DNA from: Chthoniobacterales bacterium
GTDB lineage: Bacteria > Verrucomicrobiota > Verrucomicrobiia > Chthoniobacterales > UBA10450
Length of the DNA stretch: 64,000 bases
Direction of reading: 5' to 3'
Assembly: GCA_035274845.1 (NCBI GenBank)
Contig: DATENU010000011.1
Coordinates: 1 to 64,000 of the forward strand
Shown here piece after piece: positions 62,320-64,000 of the stretch. The notes beneath the pieces were generated by a model. The model saw nothing but the letters and a program-made list of their open reading frames with translations. It was not told the DNA's origin and searched no databases. Position 1 is the first letter of the stretch. Each line of letters begins with the position of its first letter. Both the position numbers and the translations under genes were made by a program.

Positions 62320-63441
62320 TCAGATACTCTGCGCGAAATCGCTGAGCGAGACTTCCAGGCGCGCTTCGGCGTCGAACACCGTCGGGCCTGGTTCCTGGAA
62401 AGCGTCCTGCGAGATCAAATCGTTCACGATCCGTTCCGCGACCAGTTGCCAATCCACCGTGACGAGGTCCACCCGCGCGTCCGGCACCTTCGCAAAGGGC
62501 ATGCTCACCGGCCCGTTGATGAATGCGACCCGATGGGTGGCCAACAGTTCCGAGACTGCCGTGGGCGAGCGAAAACAAAGCTTCGAAGCCAGGGCGGACG
62601 AGGCAAAAATGATCCCGCCGGCTTTGGTTTTTTGCAGGGAGCGCAAGAACGGATCGCTTCGCTGCCCCTCGTAAACCACGGCCGACCATTTCATTTCCAG
62701 TTCGTCCAGGATCGAATGCAAGATCTCCTCGAGCGCGGCGGAGCGTTGCTCTTTCGCCTGAACCAGAACCACGCGGTCGGACGTGCGTTCTTTCCATTTC
62801 GAAAGCAGAGCGCGGATCGCCGGTTCGCGACGCACCTGGTAGCGGCAGGGAATGTTCGGGAAACCGTCATTAGCCACGCCGAGAAGGCGAATTCCCAAAT
62901 CGGCCAGGTGCAACGCCGTTTCCTTCGCTTCCTTCATCGGTTGAAACCAAATGACGGTATCCACTTCGTAAGCCTTGAGACGCTTGCTCAAGGCGTCCGT
63001 GCTGGCCTCGCGCGGCTCAAAAAAGGCCGTCGCCGTGGCAAATCCACGGAGCCGCAACTCGCGCCGGATCCGGATAAAGAACATCCGGTAATCCTGAAGG
63101 GTCACAAAAGCGGAGAGCGAGGCCGGCAACCCGACGAAGGCGCGAACGGAGAGCTGGCGATCGAAGTGCAGTCCCTGAAGGATCGTCTTCGAGCCGCGGA
63201 CGCTGCTGAGGAGGCCCTCCTGCTCGAGCCGTTGGTAGGCGCGCGAAACCAGCGAAAACGGCGCGCGAAAATGCGCCGCCACTTCTCTCACCGAATAGAA
63301 TGTGCGCGGTTGCTCCAGCTGGTTCTTCACCGCCACGCCCCGCAAAATTTCAGTTAAAGTCTCTCCCTTATGGTGCGCGTTCTGGAACGTGCGCCGGCTT
63401 GGCAGCGCTGGGAGTGTGCGAGGAGCTTTTTTGCGGGCCAT
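62320..63441 (-). CDS. GntR-type regulator with LacI-like ligand-binding domain
   Basis: 373 aa. Residues about 45-95 form a winged helix of the GntR type (TFYSVREVAAHFRAPFSLVS, then RAYQRLEQEGLLSSVRGSKT). The rest resembles the periplasmic-binding-like sensor of LacI-family repressors (VDTVIWFQPMKEAKETALHL, LLGVANDGFPNIP, AGGIIFASSALASKL, VDLVTVDWQLVAERIVNDL). This combination is frequent in Verrucomicrobia, where it is thought to answer to sugars. Targets are unknown; the position next to the EPS genes makes them candidates only. Confidence 0.8.
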   Translation of the reverse strand: MARKKAPRTLPALPSRRTFQNAHHKGETLTEILRGVAVKNQLEQPRTFYSVREVAAHFRAPFSLVSRAYQRLEQEGLLSSVRGSKTILQGLHFDRQLSVRAFVGLPASLSAFVTLQDYRMFFIRIRRELRLRGFATATAFFEPREASTDALSKRLKAYEVDTVIWFQPMKEAKETALHLADLGIRLLGVANDGFPNIPCRYQVRREPAIRALLSKWKERTSDRVVLVQAKEQRSAALEEILHSILDELEMKWSAVVYEGQRSDPFLRSLQKTKAGGIIFASSALASKLCFRSPTAVSELLATHRVAFINGPVSMPFAKVPDARVDLVTVDWQLVAERIVNDLISQDAFQEPGPTVFDAEARLEVSLSDFAQSI

Positions 63442-63602
63442 CGTGTTCGAGAATTGAAACGTCTGCGGGCGACCGGCCCGAATGTGTTCTCAAAGTGAAG
63501 GTTTCCCCATTGATTGTCTAGCGCCGCCACGCCTCTCGGCGAGGATTTGGCGTCGCACAGGCCAGGCGCGAGCGATACAAGCGCAAGGCGGGTGTTTCGC
63601 GC

Positions 63603-64000
63603 GGCGAAACTGCCCAGGTTTCCTGGACAAAGAACGAAAAGACGGACAGCTACCTAAACCTGCAGACGAAGATCGAATTTCCACGCCGAGTAGCTGGCTT
63701 TACCAGGGGTACCGCATTCCCCGCACATGACGACGGGAGCGCTTCGTTTAGTTACGATGGGAACGGCGGAGTGATCACGCTTTATCTCAGACATCGCGGC
63801 ATTTCCGGCTGTGCGCGGGAGGGGGACTGCGTGCCTCGCTTCCTGGCCGGTTACCGCGAAGAGTTGAAGCAGATGCACGGGACGTGGGATTCAGATTTAT
63901 CGTTTTCCCTTGGCGGAAGGTGCGGCGGGCGGACAGTTCGAGGAGCAGGCACTACCTACCATTTTCCGCATCTCCTAAAAAACGGACCGAGTGCTTATTC
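63603..64000 (+). CDS. Unrecognised protein fragment, no start found, cut by right edge
   Basis: The plus-strand frame in phase with 63603 is open from 63522 to the window end. From GETAQVSWTKNEKTDSYLN onward it looks like a real beta-rich protein: FPRRVAGFTRGTAF, GNGGVITLYLRHRG, ISGCAREGDCVPRFLAGYRE with two Cys, and MHGTWDSDLSFSLGG. There is no ATG, GTG or TTG before GTG 63771, no signal peptide in any nearby frame and no Shine-Dalgarno, so the gene is probably 5'-truncated or frameshifted. I do not recognise a family. The region 63442-63600 shows nothing else. Confidence 0.45.

Overview
The window looks like a chromosomal piece of a GC-rich Verrucomicrobiota bacterium, most likely of the Chthoniobacterales/Spartobacteria type (inferred). 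The main reasons are an exosortase with a PEP-CTERM-like protein, a secreted arylsulfotransferase-like protein carrying a C-terminal domain I associate with this phylum, a GntR-type regulator with a LacI-like sensor, and several families of short-unit hairpin repeats lying between and even inside genes. No rRNA, tRNA, CRISPR array or intact insertion sequence was recognised.

Layout. 1-1809 (-): the N-terminal 603 codons of a secreted arylsulfotransferase-like protein, cut by the left edge. 1997-7294 (+): ileS, lspA and a Tat-exported PhoD phosphatase. 7629-10070 (+): a membrane-anchored TIR-NACHT-type NTPase, a candidate antiphage protein, followed at 10150-10632 by the 3' remnant of a second phoD. 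10702-14754: a CAX cation exchanger (-), cca (+) and a GlgA-like glycogen synthase (+) with a degenerate ADP-glucose motif. 14941-18153 (+): a bacterial Roco protein (LRR-Roc-COR). 18204-20002: remnants of a serine hydrolase and a NUDIX gene, a GIY-YIG-like gene and an inorganic pyrophosphatase. 19917-22673 (+): a GT-C mannosyltransferase-like protein and an FAD oxidoreductase.

22737-31387 is a run of minus-strand genes: gcvP, ilvA, a PAS hybrid histidine kinase, a membrane-anchored TPR protein and a PEP-CTERM-like secreted protein. The last of these is divergent from an exosortase at 31525.

34572-57919 is a single long plus-strand exopolysaccharide cluster. In order it encodes an outer-membrane beta-barrel, a Wza-type export protein, a Wzc-type chain-length tyrosine kinase, a Wzx flippase, eleven glycosyltransferases, two related FEFGSG proteins, a Wzy-like polymerase, an asparagine-synthase-type amidotransferase, a WcaF-like acyltransferase and an FkbM methyltransferase. 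Most junctions overlap, many as NTGA stop/start overlaps. The WcaJ-type priming transferase (57982-59391) faces the cluster on the minus strand, and a second O-antigen-ligase-like protein with a TPR-like tail (59543-61921) follows it. Together these genes would prime, assemble, flip, polymerise, modify and export a complex polysaccharide; the exosortase and PEP-CTERM pair next door fits the known link between exosortases and EPS loci. A GntR/LacI-like regulator (62320-63441, -) and an edge-truncated reading frame with no visible start close the window.

The most unusual features are: (1) the TIR-NACHT gene between an intact phoD and a phoD 3' remnant that shares a 110-bp identical tract with the intact gene; (2) short-unit repeats inserted in frame into gcvP (twice), a glycosyltransferase and the end of cca; (3) an operon gene whose conserved frame starts upstream of any normal start codon; (4) out-of-frame fusion of two gene remnants (NUDIX and serine hydrolase).
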